Origin: Sulfurirhabdus autotrophica
GTDB lineage: Bacteria > Pseudomonadota > Gammaproteobacteria > Burkholderiales > SMCO01
NCBI RefSeq assembly: GCF_004346685.1
Contig: NZ_SMCO01000009.1
Span: 1-64,000, forward strand
Length of the DNA: 64,000 bases
Direction of reading: 5' to 3'
Made by a program: the position numbers and the translations under genes. Shown piece by piece: positions 28,493 through 38,040 of this stretch (positions are counted from its first letter, which is position 1; every line of letters begins with the position of its first letter). Under the pieces are notes generated by a model. It ran no database searches. It saw only the letters and a list, made by a program, of their open reading frames with translations, and was not told the origin of the DNA.

Positions 28493-28528
28493 GTTTTCCT
28501 GAGTTTATTCATTTAAACTCAGGAAAAC
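28493..28528. terminator. Bidirectional terminator between convergent genes
   Basis: GTTTTCCTGAGTTT (28493-28506) is perfectly inverted as AAACTCAGGAAAAC (28515-28528) with an eight-base loop. The T runs are part of the stem, and the hairpin sits between the converging xseA and 28545-29075 genes. Confidence 0.8.
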
Positions 28529-28544
28529 CATTCACAACTCAGCG

Positions 28545-29075
28545 TTATCTCGCCTGATAAAAACTCACTTTATACCGTGCTTTTTTACATTGAGTGAACC
28601 AATGTAAATCACCTTCAGTTGCACCAGCGTTGCCAGCAGCAGGAGACCGCTTGTAAAGCTCACATAAACATTCATGATCGGTTACTCGTTTAAAGTTGGT
28701 TGCATCCTTGACCAGACCTGGTAGTCGGCAAGACATTTGTGCTTCTGAGCTAATAATAAAGGATTTATCCCGAGGAGATTCAAGGCTCTGCGCTTTCGTT
28801 GCTACAGCTTCATCGTTTAGTGATGCTTGAACGATTTTTTCAGCGGTTACCTTATTTTCAGTAGCAAAGGAATCGATCTTCTGAACCAGATTACCAATTA
28901 CTTCGATGCTTGAACCGGAAACATCCTGTGAAGCAATAATGTCAGTAATGATATGCTCGCTGGCTTGATAAAATGCGGTGCCATCGATAGTTTCAGAATG
29001 TGCCTGCGGTATGCTTGAGAGTACAATAGCGGTGATTGCAGCAAAATACTTTGCATAGTTACGTAGTGTGACCAT
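28545..29075 (-). CDS. Hypothetical periplasmic protein
   Basis: 176 residues with a signal peptide (AAITAIVLSSIPQAHS cleaved before ETIDG). The middle is helical and the C-terminal ~60 residues carry four cysteines (MSCRLPG, HECLCELY, TQCKKA), which could form two disulphides. No catalytic motif is recognised. It stands alone, converging on xseA. Confidence 0.6.
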   Translation of the reverse strand: MVTLRNYAKYFAAITAIVLSSIPQAHSETIDGTAFYQASEHIITDIIASQDVSGSSIEVIGNLVQKIDSFATENKVTAEKIVQASLNDEAVATKAQSLESPRDKSFIISSEAQMSCRLPGLVKDATNFKRVTDHECLCELYKRSPAAGNAGATEGDLHWFTQCKKARYKVSFYQAR

Positions 29076-29580
29076 GGGTTAGCTTCCCCTTCAATATTGC
29101 GAGTTGCTGCCTGCAACTCCATCTTCCTTTTGTAAGTAATTAATTTTTGCAGTAAGTTAGTGCTGATTTCTTACCACGCCATACATGAACTAAAAGCAAT
29201 CTTCGTACCAGAATTCAAATAAAGCCCGCAATACCGCTATTTTAAAGGGATTATGATTTTTGGCTGTCAAATTAACCATTATTAAATTGACAATTATCGT
29301 CACATTGTGTCAGCCAATCGTGCCAGATCCAAATACAGCTATAAATGACACTTTTAAGCCTTTTTAACCATTACTGATTCTTAACGCGAAGTAGAATGGT
29401 TCATTTTGCAGTTAAATAGCAGTTAATAAAAAATTATTTAAAAACATGAAGCTACAACATAAATATGAGCAAGAAACCCAAACACACAGGCAATACAACA
29501 TGGCGCTGGCGGATTGACGATAATTCAGCAGTGACGACTAATTTTTGGCACCCGATACACCTCAGGTCGAGACAAAATCC
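29076..29580. other. Gene-free, AT-rich stretch
   Basis: It must include the promoter of the 28545-29075 gene. A 39-codon frame from ATG 29465 runs to 29584, overlapping the last bases of miaA on the other strand, but it has no ribosome-binding site and is not listed as a gene. Nothing else is visible. Confidence 0.4.
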
Positions 29581-30516
29581 CTAAAAGAAAGGCTTCAAGT
29601 AAGACACTACGTTGCTTGCCAACTTGTCATCCATACATTCAAAAGACTGAAGGTCAGGAGTGGAGCGTAACCACGTTAACTGACGTTTGGCTAACTGTCG
29701 TGTGGCGATAATGCCCTTTTCGCGCATGGTATCATAATCAAACTCCCCATCCAGATACTGCCAGACCTGGCGATACCCGACGCAGCGCATAGAGGGAATA
29801 GCCAGAGACAAATTATAATTTTCTCTCAACCATCGCACTTCATCAATGACACCTTGTGACAGCATCACATCAAAACGCTGCTCAATCCGTTGATGTAACT
29901 GAGAGCGATCATTTGGCAACAGTGCTATATTGAAAACCTGATAAGGAAAGGATGAGGTATTTTGTCGGCCAAATAACACCGACATGGGTTCTCCGGACAA
30001 ATAACACACTTCCAGCGCGCGCTGGACGCGCTGACTATCCATTGGGTTCAGGCGCTGCGCTGTTTCCGGATCGAGACGGGCCAGTTCGGCATGCAATGCA
30101 GGCCAACCGTTCTGCCTTGCCCGTTCACCAATCTCGTTACGCAGTCGCAAATCCGCCTTTGGCAAATCGCTTAAACCATGCTGTAGCGTCTTGAAATAAA
30201 GCATGGTTCCACCAACTAGCAAAGGAATTTTACCCCGTGAGGTAATATCCGCCATCAGAGCAAGGGCATCGGTTCTAAACTGTGCAGCAGAGTAACTTTG
30301 CGTCGGGTCAATTATGTCAATAAGGTGATGGGGGGCCACTTTCAGAATGTCCGCTTCTGGCTTGGCTGTACCAATATCCATATGACGGTATACGAGGGCC
30401 GAATCCACACTGATAATTTCTACCGGCAGATGCTGCATCAACTCAACGGCAACACCGGTTTTACCGCTGGCGGTCGGACCCATCAGAAATATAGCCGGGG
30501 GCTGGCTAATACTCAT
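29581..30516 (-). CDS. miaA: tRNA dimethylallyltransferase
   Basis: 311 residues. P-loop [15 protein letters not shown] (12-26), the [18 protein letters not shown] motif, and HHLIDI plus [12 protein letters not shown] are all standard MiaA elements. It transfers a dimethylallyl group to A37 of tRNAs reading codons that start with U. Its ATG overlaps the mutL stop by four bases, the conserved mutL-miaA arrangement. Confidence 0.97.
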   Translation of the reverse strand: MSISQPPAIFLMGPTASGKTGVAVELMQHLPVEIISVDSALVYRHMDIGTAKPEADILKVAPHHLIDIIDPTQSYSAAQFRTDALALMADITSRGKIPLLVGGTMLYFKTLQHGLSDLPKADLRLRNEIGERARQNGWPALHAELARLDPETAQRLNPMDSQRVQRALEVCYLSGEPMSVLFGRQNTSSFPYQVFNIALLPNDRSQLHQRIEQRFDVMLSQGVIDEVRWLRENYNLSLAIPSMRCVGYRQVWQYLDGEFDYDTMREKGIIATRQLAKRQLTWLRSTPDLQSFECMDDKLASNVVSYLKPFF

Positions 30517-32291
30517 TGTCCACGCATAAACATTTTATCAAGCTCGGATACCGTCAATTGGAACCAGGTTGGACGACCGTGGTTACATTGACCAGAGCGT
30601 TCAGTGACTTCCATTTCCCTTAAAAGGGCATTCATTTCCGGAATGGTCAATGTACGATTAGCGCGCACCGATCCATGGCACGCCATGGTAGAAAGTAGTT
30701 CGTTTCGTCGCTCGGTTAAAACGCGGCTCGCTCCGAACTCGCGAATATCTTTCAGCACATCACGGGCAAGCTGCGCCGCATCTGCATCCTTGAGCATTGC
30801 CGGTACTGCGCGTACAGCAAGGGCAACAGGAGAAAGTGCTGCCATATCAAAACCTAATTCTGTTAGCGTATCCGCATTCTCTTCAACGGTTACCACATCC
30901 AGTTTATCGGCATTGAATGTCACCGGGATCAGCAACGGCTGCGCCGCGATTGCATGGGCATCCAAAGCTGTTTTAAGCTGTTCATACACTACCCGTTCAT
31001 GGGCAGCGTGCATATCCACCACAATCAGCCCTTTGACGTTTTGCGCCAGAATATAGATACCATGCAATTGTCCCAGCGCAAATCCGAGCGGGGGAATTTC
31101 CTGTTCATACTGAATTGTCTCACCGGCAACCGCAACAGATTTTACTGACGAATTATTACCAAACATTGTCTGGTAAAAGCCCTGGGGCTGGGCAACCCCT
31201 AATCCCATTTGTGTCTGATGTGTAAAAACTGGCGGTTGTGGCGCATAGGGCCGGGATACGGCTGTTTCATGGTTTATAGGCATTGCTACCTCACCGGCTT
31301 TTGACCCTGCCAGCGACTTGTTCAAAGCATGATAAAGAAATTGGTGAATCGCCCTTCCATCGCGGAAACGCACTTCAATTTTGGTCGGATGGACGTTTAC
31401 ATCCACCCCCTGCGGGTCCAATTCAAGAAACAACACAAATGCGGGATGCCGTCCATGGTGAAGTACATCTTGATAGGACTCGCGCAATGCATGGGAAATC
31501 AGTTTATCCCGAACAAATCTACCGTTTACAAAGACATATTGAGCGTCGCGTGTACCCTTGGAGTAAGTAGGAAGGCCAGCCAGCCCCCATAATCTCAAAC
31601 CACTGGATTGCTCATCCACCACAACAGAAGCCTGTGCAAATTCATCCCCAAGGATGGCTGCAATTCGCTGCCTTGGATTCCCTTGCGCGCTGCGCAAGGC
31701 TCGCTGCGCCTTGCCATTATGCATCAAGGTAAAGGCTGTTTCAGGCCGGGACAGCGCAATGCGTTTAAACATTTCATCGCAGTGAGCAAACTCTGTTGCT
31801 TCAGTTTTGAGAAATTTGCGCCGGGCAGGGGTATTAAAATACAGATCATTCACTTCGATCGTAGTACCTGCAGCAAGAGCAGCAGGTTGAGGCTCTGACA
31901 TCGCCCCACTTTCCAGAAATATTTGCCAGGCATGTTTTTCACTGGCCTGGCGGCTGGTCAATGTCAAACGTGATACAGCAGCAATACTGGCTAAGGCCTC
32001 ACCCCGAAAACCAAGGCTACCCACCTGTTCAAGATCTTCCAGCGAATTAATTTTACTGGTGGCGTGTCGCGCAACCGCCAAAGGAAGTTCATCACGGGCA
32101 ATACCGCCACCGTTGTCTGCGACTTGCAAGAGCTTGATACCGCCCTGCATTAATCGCACCTCGATCTCTGTTGCGCCAGAGTCCAGACTATTTTCCAGCA
32201 ATTCCTTGAGGGCTGAGGCGGGACGTTCTACTACCTCGCCGGCGGCGATCTGATTGATCAGAAGATCGGATAAAACATGAATGGATGACAT
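30513..32291 (-). CDS. mutL: DNA mismatch repair protein MutL
   Basis: 592 residues from the ATG of [13 protein letters not shown] ATPase motifs are present: [19 protein letters not shown] and [10 protein letters not shown]. The C-terminal domain has [22 protein letters not shown] and QCNHGRPTW, matching the metal-binding motifs of endonuclease-type MutL (DQHAxxExxxxE, ACHxA, CPHGRP) with Met replacing Gln in the first. This predicts a nicking MutL, as expected for a bacterium without MutH. Confidence 0.96.
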   Translation of the reverse strand: MSSIHVLSDLLINQIAAGEVVERPASALKELLENSLDSGATEIEVRLMQGGIKLLQVADNGGGIARDELPLAVARHATSKINSLEDLEQVGSLGFRGEALASIAAVSRLTLTSRQASEKHAWQIFLESGAMSEPQPAALAAGTTIEVNDLYFNTPARRKFLKTEATEFAHCDEMFKRIALSRPETAFTLMHNGKAQRALRSAQGNPRQRIAAILGDEFAQASVVVDEQSSGLRLWGLAGLPTYSKGTRDAQYVFVNGRFVRDKLISHALRESYQDVLHHGRHPAFVLFLELDPQGVDVNVHPTKIEVRFRDGRAIHQFLYHALNKSLAGSKAGEVAMPINHETAVSRPYAPQPPVFTHQTQMGLGVAQPQGFYQTMFGNNSSVKSVAVAGETIQYEQEIPPLGFALGQLHGIYILAQNVKGLIVVDMHAAHERVVYEQLKTALDAHAIAAQPLLIPVTFNADKLDVVTVEENADTLTELGFDMAALSPVALAVRAVPAMLKDADAAQLARDVLKDIREFGASRVLTERRNELLSTMACHGSVRANRTLTIPEMNALLREMEVTERSGQCNHGRPTWFQLTVSELDKMFMRGQ

Positions 32292-32427
32292 AAACAGGCG
32301 ATTGGCCAAAGTAGTAATTTTTTAAAATTATACCTGTTTCAGACAGGGATTTCCCCTTCGGCCATTCTCACCCTCTTTACCACCTGTACCTAAAAGATGG
32401 AAAAGCAAACCGGGATACGCTTTAAAA

Positions 32428-32949
32428 CTAGCGCTTTGGTCCTCTAAAATCATGGTGACAAGATTTACAGCTCTCTTCGACAGCATCATAAGACTTGCGA
32501 ATAGCTTCCAGATTATCGCCTTTAGCAGACTGCGTGAGTTGCTCGCTGGCTTTAATGAATTTCTGCTGCGCCTGCTTAAACTCTTCAGGCTTTTGCCAAA
32601 TATCAGGCTTTGCTCTGGTTGGAGAATAATTACTGTCAGGCGTAAAATACTGCCAAGGTTTATTGGTTAGCGCTTCCAATGCAGCAGCCTGTTCCAAAAA
32701 CTGTTGTTTATCGTAAGCCGCTCGACCTCGCACAGTTAACCCCATTGGTTCAAATGTTCGAAGGATTTCTTTGAACACTAGTTTTCTTTTTGTTACTGGC
32801 TGGCCAGCATGAGTATCAGCCTCTTCACCGCTACATGCTGTTAATGCAAGACATACAAAACTTAAAACCAGAAATCGTGAAGTCATAATCGGGAAAATAC
32901 TTTTTTTACGCGCTTGCGCGCTATCAAAACTGGGCATTTCAATTTCCAT
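32428..32949 (-). CDS. Class II c-type cytochrome (c'-like) lipoprotein
   Basis: 173 residues. A lipobox LALTAC follows a hydrophobic signal, and the haem-binding CKSCH lies at the C-terminus as in cytochromes c'/c556. In between are helices such as FEPMGLTVRGRAAYD and KPEEFKQAQQKFIKASEQL. The N-terminus has about 21 residues before the likely signal; ATG 32886 (MTSRFLVLS) is an alternative start. Expected in the periplasm, lipid-anchored, with electron-transfer or gas-binding function. Confidence 0.8.
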   Translation of the reverse strand: MEIEMPSFDSAQARKKSIFPIMTSRFLVLSFVCLALTACSGEEADTHAGQPVTKRKLVFKEILRTFEPMGLTVRGRAAYDKQQFLEQAAALEALTNKPWQYFTPDSNYSPTRAKPDIWQKPEEFKQAQQKFIKASEQLTQSAKGDNLEAIRKSYDAVEESCKSCHHDFRGPKR

Positions 32950-33253
32950 TAAAAACAGTCAAACAAACCTACAGGGGGGTGATATTAGATATATTTCAGC
33001 GAATACGCAAAATTATTACAGCATTTCAACGCCATAAATCAATTTCAGAGACATTTAACTCCCACAATATTCGGCGTCTGGAGCAATCAGTTACAAACAC
33101 AAATTAACACTACGAATAATTTTTACGTTTGTTGGAAACACAGAATCTGATTTAGTTCAAAACAGGTAACAATTAAATTGCTCTTTCCCTTTCAGACACC
33201 CTTGTACAGAGCGATTCATGCCTGCACAACCTAAAATTATCCATCGACAAAAC

Positions 33254-33282
33254 TTGACTCAGAAGCGCAGTTATTGTTTAAT
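33254..33282 (+). promoter_or_regulatory. Sigma-70-type promoter of the DsrC/TusE gene
   Basis: TTGACT (33254-33259), 17 bases, TTTAAT (33277-33282). The expected start is near 33289, about 60 bases before the ATG. Confidence 0.6.
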
Positions 33283-33305
33283 ATCCGAGTAATTCACTCG
33301 GATAT
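33281..33305 (+). promoter_or_regulatory. IscR-like (Rrf2-family) operator palindrome
   Basis: ATATCCGAG (33281-33289) is perfectly inverted as CTCGGATAT (33297-33305) around TAATTCA. The 25 bases agree with the IscR type 1 consensus at 21 positions, the four differences being symmetric. It overlaps the -10 box and start site, where a bound protein would repress. Confidence 0.6.
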
Positions 33306-33350
33306 AGTGAAGCGTAAACGTTTTATACAACAATTTAGGAAGGTTTGATT

Positions 33351-33644
33351 ATGGAACTACCAGATCGCGACGGTGACGGTTACCTCAAAGATATGAACGA
33401 TTGGACACCAGAAATTGGCCGCGCTATGGCCGAAGCAGATGGCTATGAGCTTGATGATGTCAAATGGAACCACATTTTGAAAGCACGCGAGTTTTACGAA
33501 GAAGAAAGCGTTGTTCCTCCAATTCGTAAATTTGCAAAATTTTTAGGTGAAGATCAAAAAGTTATTTTTAACGTATGGATGACTGGCCCAATGAAGCCAA
33601 TCACCAAATACGGTGGTCTGCCAAAACCAACCGGTTGCGTATAA
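33351..33644 (+). CDS. DsrC/TusE-family sulfur-carrier protein
   Basis: 97 residues from the ATG preceded by AGGAAGG seven bases upstream; a TTG six bases earlier is rejected. It has MELPDRDGDGYLKDMNDWTP at the start, WNHILKAREFYEE, PPIRKFAKFLGE, and the family C-terminus GGLPKPTGCV with the reactive penultimate cysteine. The second, regulatory cysteine of true DsrC (about ten residues before) is absent, as in TusE. It probably carries persulfide in tRNA thiolation or a related sulfur relay. A strong hairpin follows. Confidence 0.88.
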   Translation: MELPDRDGDGYLKDMNDWTPEIGRAMAEADGYELDDVKWNHILKAREFYEEESVVPPIRKFAKFLGEDQKVIFNVWMTGPMKPITKYGGLPKPTGCV

Positions 33645-33670
33645 CCGGCCATTGGTCTGCTTTACCGGTC

Positions 33671-33709
33671 AATGCCCATCAGGATGAATCTGTCATCCTG
33701 ATGGGCATT
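33671..33709 (+). terminator. Long perfect hairpin after the DsrC/TusE gene
   Basis: AATGCCCATCAGGATG (33671-33686) pairs along all 16 bases with 33694-33709 around a seven-base loop. No T tract follows, so it may act as a 3' stabiliser rather than a classical terminator. Confidence 0.6.
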
Positions 33710-33737
33710 GATTCAATCTGTAAATATGTAATTCTCC

Positions 33738-34103
33738 ATGCCAGAAATAAATCCGCAAGTCATCGTATTTTTACAAGAACTTGCTGAACAAAAATCAGAT
33801 TACATTTGCACTTCAACGCTCCCAGATACACAAGTATCTCTCCGCTTCACTAGCAATTTCCAGAAACGTCCAGTTATATGGGACACGAGCATTACAACAC
33901 TCCAGCACTACTATCAAAACAGAGATCAGGATACCGGCCTGCAGTTCATGGAAATTCAAGAATCATCTGACAGCATTTACAAATTAACTGTTGGACTTAA
34001 CCTTCCGATTATAGATATCCCGGTAATCAAAAAAACCATCATCATGATCCGCAATTACAAGCTACTCAGGATTGGGCGTCATGAATGGGGAAAGCAGTCC
34101 TAA
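33738..34103 (+). CDS. Hypothetical protein downstream of the DsrC/TusE gene
   Basis: 121 residues, no signal peptide or membrane span. It begins MPEINPQVIVFLQELAEQKS and has alternating beta-strand segments (TQVSLRFTSNF, LQFMEIQESSD, YKLTVGLNLPI). I recognise no family. It lies on the same strand 93 bases after the DsrC/TusE gene, beyond the hairpin, and converges with the histidine kinase gene. Confidence 0.5.
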   Translation: MPEINPQVIVFLQELAEQKSDYICTSTLPDTQVSLRFTSNFQKRPVIWDTSITTLQHYYQNRDQDTGLQFMEIQESSDSIYKLTVGLNLPIIDIPVIKKTIIMIRNYKLLRIGRHEWGKQS

Positions 34104-34126
34104 GCATTCATTCCGAAACAAACCAT

Positions 34127-35434
34127 TCATTTTGCGCAACGGTGTGCATAACGAAATACAAGGCCGTTACCTCCCTTTCTCTCATGTAAACTCAAGTTAC
34201 CTCCCAAGCGAACCGCAGCTTCCCATGCGATCGCAAGTCCCAGACCATTACCTTCCCCTGATGTACCAGTTATTCGGTAAAAGGAATCAAACACTCGTTC
34301 GCGCTCTGATACTGGAATTCCAGGACCGTTATCTACAACTTCTATCACGGGGCATCCATTGTCAGACAACAACCGAAGTGTCACCTCACCATCCTCATGC
34401 GTGTACTTAAGCGCATTTTCCAGAGCATTCTTTAGCATCAACCGGAGAGCGTCCGGCGCACCGGTTATAGACAATGGCGCCATTTCTTCCAGCCCAAGGT
34501 CGATATGCTTTGCTTCAGCAAATGGCAAATGTTCTACAATCAGTTCACGGGCAACTTCCGATACATTAATCTTGTTCTCCCCTGGAATACCAGCCTGGGT
34601 TCTGGCCAGGTTCAGCAGTTGCTCAGTCAGTTGTCGCGCGCGCTCGATACCCTCCTGAAGTGGCGCTACACGCTCACGCATTTCATTCAGCGATCCAGTT
34701 TTAACCAAATTCTGCGCCTGAATTGATAATGCAGTGAGCGGACTACGAAGCTCATGTGCTGCATCTGCAATAAAACGCCTCTGATTTCCCATCAAATTAT
34801 TTACCCTGTCCAGCAATCGATTAATGGCATGCACAAAAGGGGTGATCTCACTCGGCAGGCTATTATCATCTATCGGCTGAGGCCGATCTGCCGATTGCTC
34901 ATCCAGGCTCCTGGAAAGCCGGGTTATAGGCGCAAGTTCAGTTCGCACAATCCATACAACAAGCCACACAAGTAGCGGAAGTAATAACAACAAAGGAATC
35001 AGCGTGCGCAAAGCACTGTCAATCGCGATCTCATTACGCGCATCGGTAGGTTGTGCGACAACGGTACGTTTTCCGGTGGATGAATCACGAACATACACAC
35101 GAAGCTGTTCCGAAGTAGTGCTCAGGGTATGAAATCCCGATGACAGGTTAGCAGCAAGCCAATCGGGACGACGATCTCCAGGAATATGGATAACCACAAC
35201 GCGAGACTCTGGATCACTCAGCAGAATTTCACTGGCAATTTTCTGCTGATTCTGCAACCGCGTATCGGCGGTAATACTCTGATTTAGCATTGCTATCTGT
35301 CTAAGCATGTCATCCTGAAATTCCTTTGCCTCAGAGTAGGCAAGAAAAAAAGAAGCAGTCGCTGCGATCAAACCAGTCAGCAGGATTGCACTACCTAACA
35401 TAAGCGACAGATGTCTCTGCAAAGACCTTTTCAT
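34127..35434 (-). CDS. Sensor histidine kinase (QseC/EnvZ type)
   Basis: 435 residues from ATG 35434, which overlaps the regulator's stop (ATGA). An N-terminal span (LMLGSAILLTGLIAATASFFL) precedes a ~110-residue periplasmic region and a second span (LIPLLLLLPLLVWLVVWIV). A HAMP linker, H-box AAHELRSPLTALSIQ, N-box NALENALKY and G-boxes DNGPGIP / GLGLAIAW follow. It autophosphorylates and passes phosphate to the adjacent regulator. The periplasmic sensor resembles the QseC arrangement; the signal is unknown. Confidence 0.92.
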   Translation of the reverse strand: MKRSLQRHLSLMLGSAILLTGLIAATASFFLAYSEAKEFQDDMLRQIAMLNQSITADTRLQNQQKIASEILLSDPESRVVVIHIPGDRRPDWLAANLSSGFHTLSTTSEQLRVYVRDSSTGKRTVVAQPTDARNEIAIDSALRTLIPLLLLLPLLVWLVVWIVRTELAPITRLSRSLDEQSADRPQPIDDNSLPSEITPFVHAINRLLDRVNNLMGNQRRFIADAAHELRSPLTALSIQAQNLVKTGSLNEMRERVAPLQEGIERARQLTEQLLNLARTQAGIPGENKINVSEVARELIVEHLPFAEAKHIDLGLEEMAPLSITGAPDALRLMLKNALENALKYTHEDGEVTLRLLSDNGCPVIEVVDNGPGIPVSERERVFDSFYRITGTSGEGNGLGLAIAWEAAVRLGGNLSLHERKGGNGLVFRYAHRCAK

Positions 35435-36093
35435 AAGGCTTTTTTCACCATCCAACCTGCACCGCGCACATTTTTGATAACATCAGCCCCAAGTTTCTTG
35501 CGCACGCCATGAATTAAAAAATCTACTGCATTACTTTCTACCTCTTCATTCCAGCCGTATATCCGTTCCTCTAGCTCAGTTCTTGCAAAAATTGACCCTG
35601 GGCGCAACAACAAGGCATGCAGAAGCGAATACTCCCGCGCACTTAACACCTCCACCACTTCACCACAACGTGCTTCGTGTGTTGCGGGGTCAAGTTCTAC
35701 AACACCATTACTTAACACTGGCGCAGACTGTCCGCCCTGGCGACGAGTTATCGCCCTTAACCTTGCGAGCAGTTCATTAATATCAAAAGGTTTTACCAGA
35801 TAGTCATCTGCGCCAAAATCCAATCCTTTGATGCGGTCTTCAACCCCGTCACGTGCCGTGATCACTATCACCGGAACCGCATTACCAGCTAGACGCAGGT
35901 GACGCAACACTTCCAACCCATCCCGTTCAGGCAACCCCAAATCAAGCAGCACGGCCTGATGCTCCCCTGTACGAAGGACGCTTTCAGCTGATTCGCCATC
36001 TCTTACCCAGTCCACCGCATAAGCGGCATCTTTAAGAGCAACGGATACGGCTTCACCAATCATTTGATCATCTTCAACAAGCAGGATACGCAT
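35431..36093 (-). CDS. OmpR-family response regulator (QseB type)
   Basis: 220 residues. Receiver domain with acidic pair VEDDQMIGEAV, phospho-acceptor Asp in LLDLGLPERDG (about 51), and KPFDINELLARLRA. The C-terminal winged helix has LSAREYSLLHALLLRPG and SNAVDFLIHGVRKKLG. It is a DNA-binding transcription factor controlled by the coupled kinase, and may regulate the upstream PAP2, COG4705 and PepSY genes on the same strand. Confidence 0.95.
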   Translation of the reverse strand: MRILLVEDDQMIGEAVSVALKDAAYAVDWVRDGESAESVLRTGEHQAVLLDLGLPERDGLEVLRHLRLAGNAVPVIVITARDGVEDRIKGLDFGADDYLVKPFDINELLARLRAITRRQGGQSAPVLSNGVVELDPATHEARCGEVVEVLSAREYSLLHALLLRPGSIFARTELEERIYGWNEEVESNAVDFLIHGVRKKLGADVIKNVRGAGWMVKKAL

Positions 36094-36119
36094 CTGGCTC
36101 TCTCAACTAACTGTGCACT

Positions 36120-36716
36120 TCATTGTCTCACCCAGCCCCTTCGGATAAAACCGGAAAATAAAATCCGGTATAGCGGCAATATCAAACTCATTAAAGGTGG
36201 AATCAATCGATGCTCTTTACGCTTGACTATCCAGGCACTACCCCATGCTACCAACACAGCGCCCAGAATATCAAGCGGGAAATGCACCCCCAGATAAATG
36301 CGCGCCCAGGCCACGGGCACACCCAGTAAAAACAATACCCAACCTGTAAGCCGGAATTGCTTATTCAGCAACAGACTAATAGCAACCGCCCAAATCAGTG
36401 TCAAATGATCACTGGGAAACGAACTATCCATGACATGCGGAATAAGTGTAAGACCAATCCCAGCCTCAAAAGGTCTGGGGTGATACCAGTATAATCCGAT
36501 AACCTGATTGACCAACAGTGCGAACAAGCCTGCCACCGTTGCAGCTACCAGTGCATGTCGCGCCAGATTTGCGCTTCGCAACCACACTATTTTCAACCCG
36601 GCAGGAACAATCCAAATCAGACTTTCTGCAATAAAAACAGCTAAATTAACCATAAACCCTGACGCACCAGGGGCGGCGTTGATCAGCAAAAAAAGGGATT
36701 GGTTCACGTGTTCCAT
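36120..36716 (-). CDS. PAP2-family (BcrC-like) undecaprenyl-diphosphate phosphatase
   Basis: 198 residues with five or six membrane spans. The phosphatase triad is split as YWYHPRPFEAG, SFPSDHLTLIWAV and YLGVHFPLDILGAV, the PAP2 C1-C3 motifs. Such enzymes recycle the undecaprenyl carrier for peptidoglycan and O-antigen synthesis or modify lipid A phosphate. It stands 26 bases upstream of the response regulator, in the same direction. Confidence 0.88.
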   Translation of the reverse strand: MEHVNQSLFLLINAAPGASGFMVNLAVFIAESLIWIVPAGLKIVWLRSANLARHALVAATVAGLFALLVNQVIGLYWYHPRPFEAGIGLTLIPHVMDSSFPSDHLTLIWAVAISLLLNKQFRLTGWVLFLLGVPVAWARIYLGVHFPLDILGAVLVAWGSAWIVKRKEHRLIPPLMSLILPLYRILFSGFIRRGWVRQ

Positions 36717-36755
36717 TACAGGCTCTCGATTAGTTTCATCATCTATTCGCCTTTT

Positions 36756-37529
36756 TCACACCTTACCTGCAGCCTTCTTACTGAAGCTTAAATAAGTCAC
36801 CATTCCCAGGATAGCGGCAAGGAATAAAATGCTGGTAACAATTGTTCCCAATCCAATACCACCATTTGCTGCAGGTTGCGACAAGTAATCACCAAATGAT
36901 GCACCGAGTGGGCGTGTCAGGATATAAGCAATCCAGAATGCCAAAACAGCATTTGCCTTGAATGCGTAATAAAAGAGTGTCACGAAAGCAATCATTGCGC
37001 CAAACATGAAAGTTGAGTTGGCATAACCCAGCTTCAGTCCTTCTGCAGCAAGATCTCCAGCAGCAGTACCCAGAGCAAAAGTGAACAGGATCGTCGCCCA
37101 ATAAAACCATTCACGCTTAGTTGAATAAATAGTATGGATAGACAGTGTTTTCTCGCTCACATACCAGAAGATAAAAGTCGCCAGCAATGCAAGACTAAAA
37201 ACAATTGTCGTTGTTTCCAGCGAAACGCCAAAATTATCCACCAGATTATCAGTTATCAGCGTTCCCACTATGCTGATCAGTACGACGACCATCCAGTACA
37301 TCCACGGTACGTACTTTTGGGATCGCATTTGAATAAACAGGAAACCTGCCAGCGACACCCCCATGAGAACTGACGTTCCAGTAAGTCCAAAATGTAAATT
37401 GAAATTAAGAAAATCAGCTGCGGTTTCACCAACTGTTGTAGCCATGATTTTAATGAACCAAAAATAAAGCGTCACCTCTGGCACCTTATTCAGCATCAAC
37501 TTTACATCTTCACGTGTAAGTGAACTCAT
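36756..37529 (-). CDS. COG4705-type membrane protein (DUF347 repeats)
   Basis: 257 residues, mostly hydrophobic, with about eight membrane spans arranged as repeats. Each repeat has a T-x-GE/D...D element followed by a G-rich helix (VGETAADFLNFNLHFG; ITDNLVDNFGVSLE; GTAAGDLAAEGLKLGYA; RPLGASFGDYLSQP). These are the DUF347 repeats of an uncharacterised family often found next to QseBC-like two-component systems. Transport is suspected but unproven. Confidence 0.8.
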   Translation of the reverse strand: MSSLTREDVKLMLNKVPEVTLYFWFIKIMATTVGETAADFLNFNLHFGLTGTSVLMGVSLAGFLFIQMRSQKYVPWMYWMVVVLISIVGTLITDNLVDNFGVSLETTTIVFSLALLATFIFWYVSEKTLSIHTIYSTKREWFYWATILFTFALGTAAGDLAAEGLKLGYANSTFMFGAMIAFVTLFYYAFKANAVLAFWIAYILTRPLGASFGDYLSQPAANGGIGLGTIVTSILFLAAILGMVTYLSFSKKAAGKV

Positions 37530-37593
37530 TTACACTCTCCTGTGAGTTTAGAAAGCCAGAGCTGCAGCTCTGGCATAAATACTTCTGTAAGAA

Positions 37594-37926
37594 TTAGTCT
37601 GCCCGATCGTGATGATCATCGTGATCGTTCTTATCTTCCACAGCCGCAATCACTTTGCCACTCGTTGGGTCAACTTCCACATCCATGACATTTTTGTCTT
37701 TTACCACTTCAATATCGAAAACGTACTGCCCTTTGGCACGCTCATATTCTGCACGGGAAGCTTTTCCACCCACATGCTGCTCTGCGGCTGCAATAGCTTG
37801 CGTAATACTGACTTTTGCTGCTGTGACAGCCAGCGCATCGTTTTCAAGGGATTTAGCCGCAAAGGCGGTGCCAATGGCTGCGGCAGACAGAACAGAAAGA
37901 ACTACAAGTTTAACTATGTGTTTCAT
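37594..37926 (-). CDS. Periplasmic PepSY-domain protein with acidic/histidine tail
   Basis: 110 residues. A signal peptide (VVLSVLSAAAIGTAFA) precedes one PepSY domain: VSITQAIAAAEQHVGGKASRA, then YVFDIEVVKDKNVMDVEVDPTSGKVI. The tail EDKNDHDDHHDRAD is rich in Asp and His and may bind divalent metal. Such proteins are commonly encoded with PepSY-associated two-component systems and may be targets or modulators of the downstream kinase. Confidence 0.88.
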   Translation of the reverse strand: MKHIVKLVVLSVLSAAAIGTAFAAKSLENDALAVTAAKVSITQAIAAAEQHVGGKASRAEYERAKGQYVFDIEVVKDKNVMDVEVDPTSGKVIAAVEDKNDHDDHHDRAD

Positions 37927-38040
37927 GATAATCGCTCCTTAAAATTACGCGGATATTCACGTAGTAATAAGGATAGCGATCTAGAATTAGGGGAGAATTA
38001 GCGACCTGCGAGAAATAAGCAGTTATCTGATATTGCAGAA

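Noticed and set aside
29465-29584. 39-residue frame between the 28545 gene and miaA
   Set aside because: No ribosome-binding site, overlaps the miaA 3' end on the other strand, and no recognisable domain.
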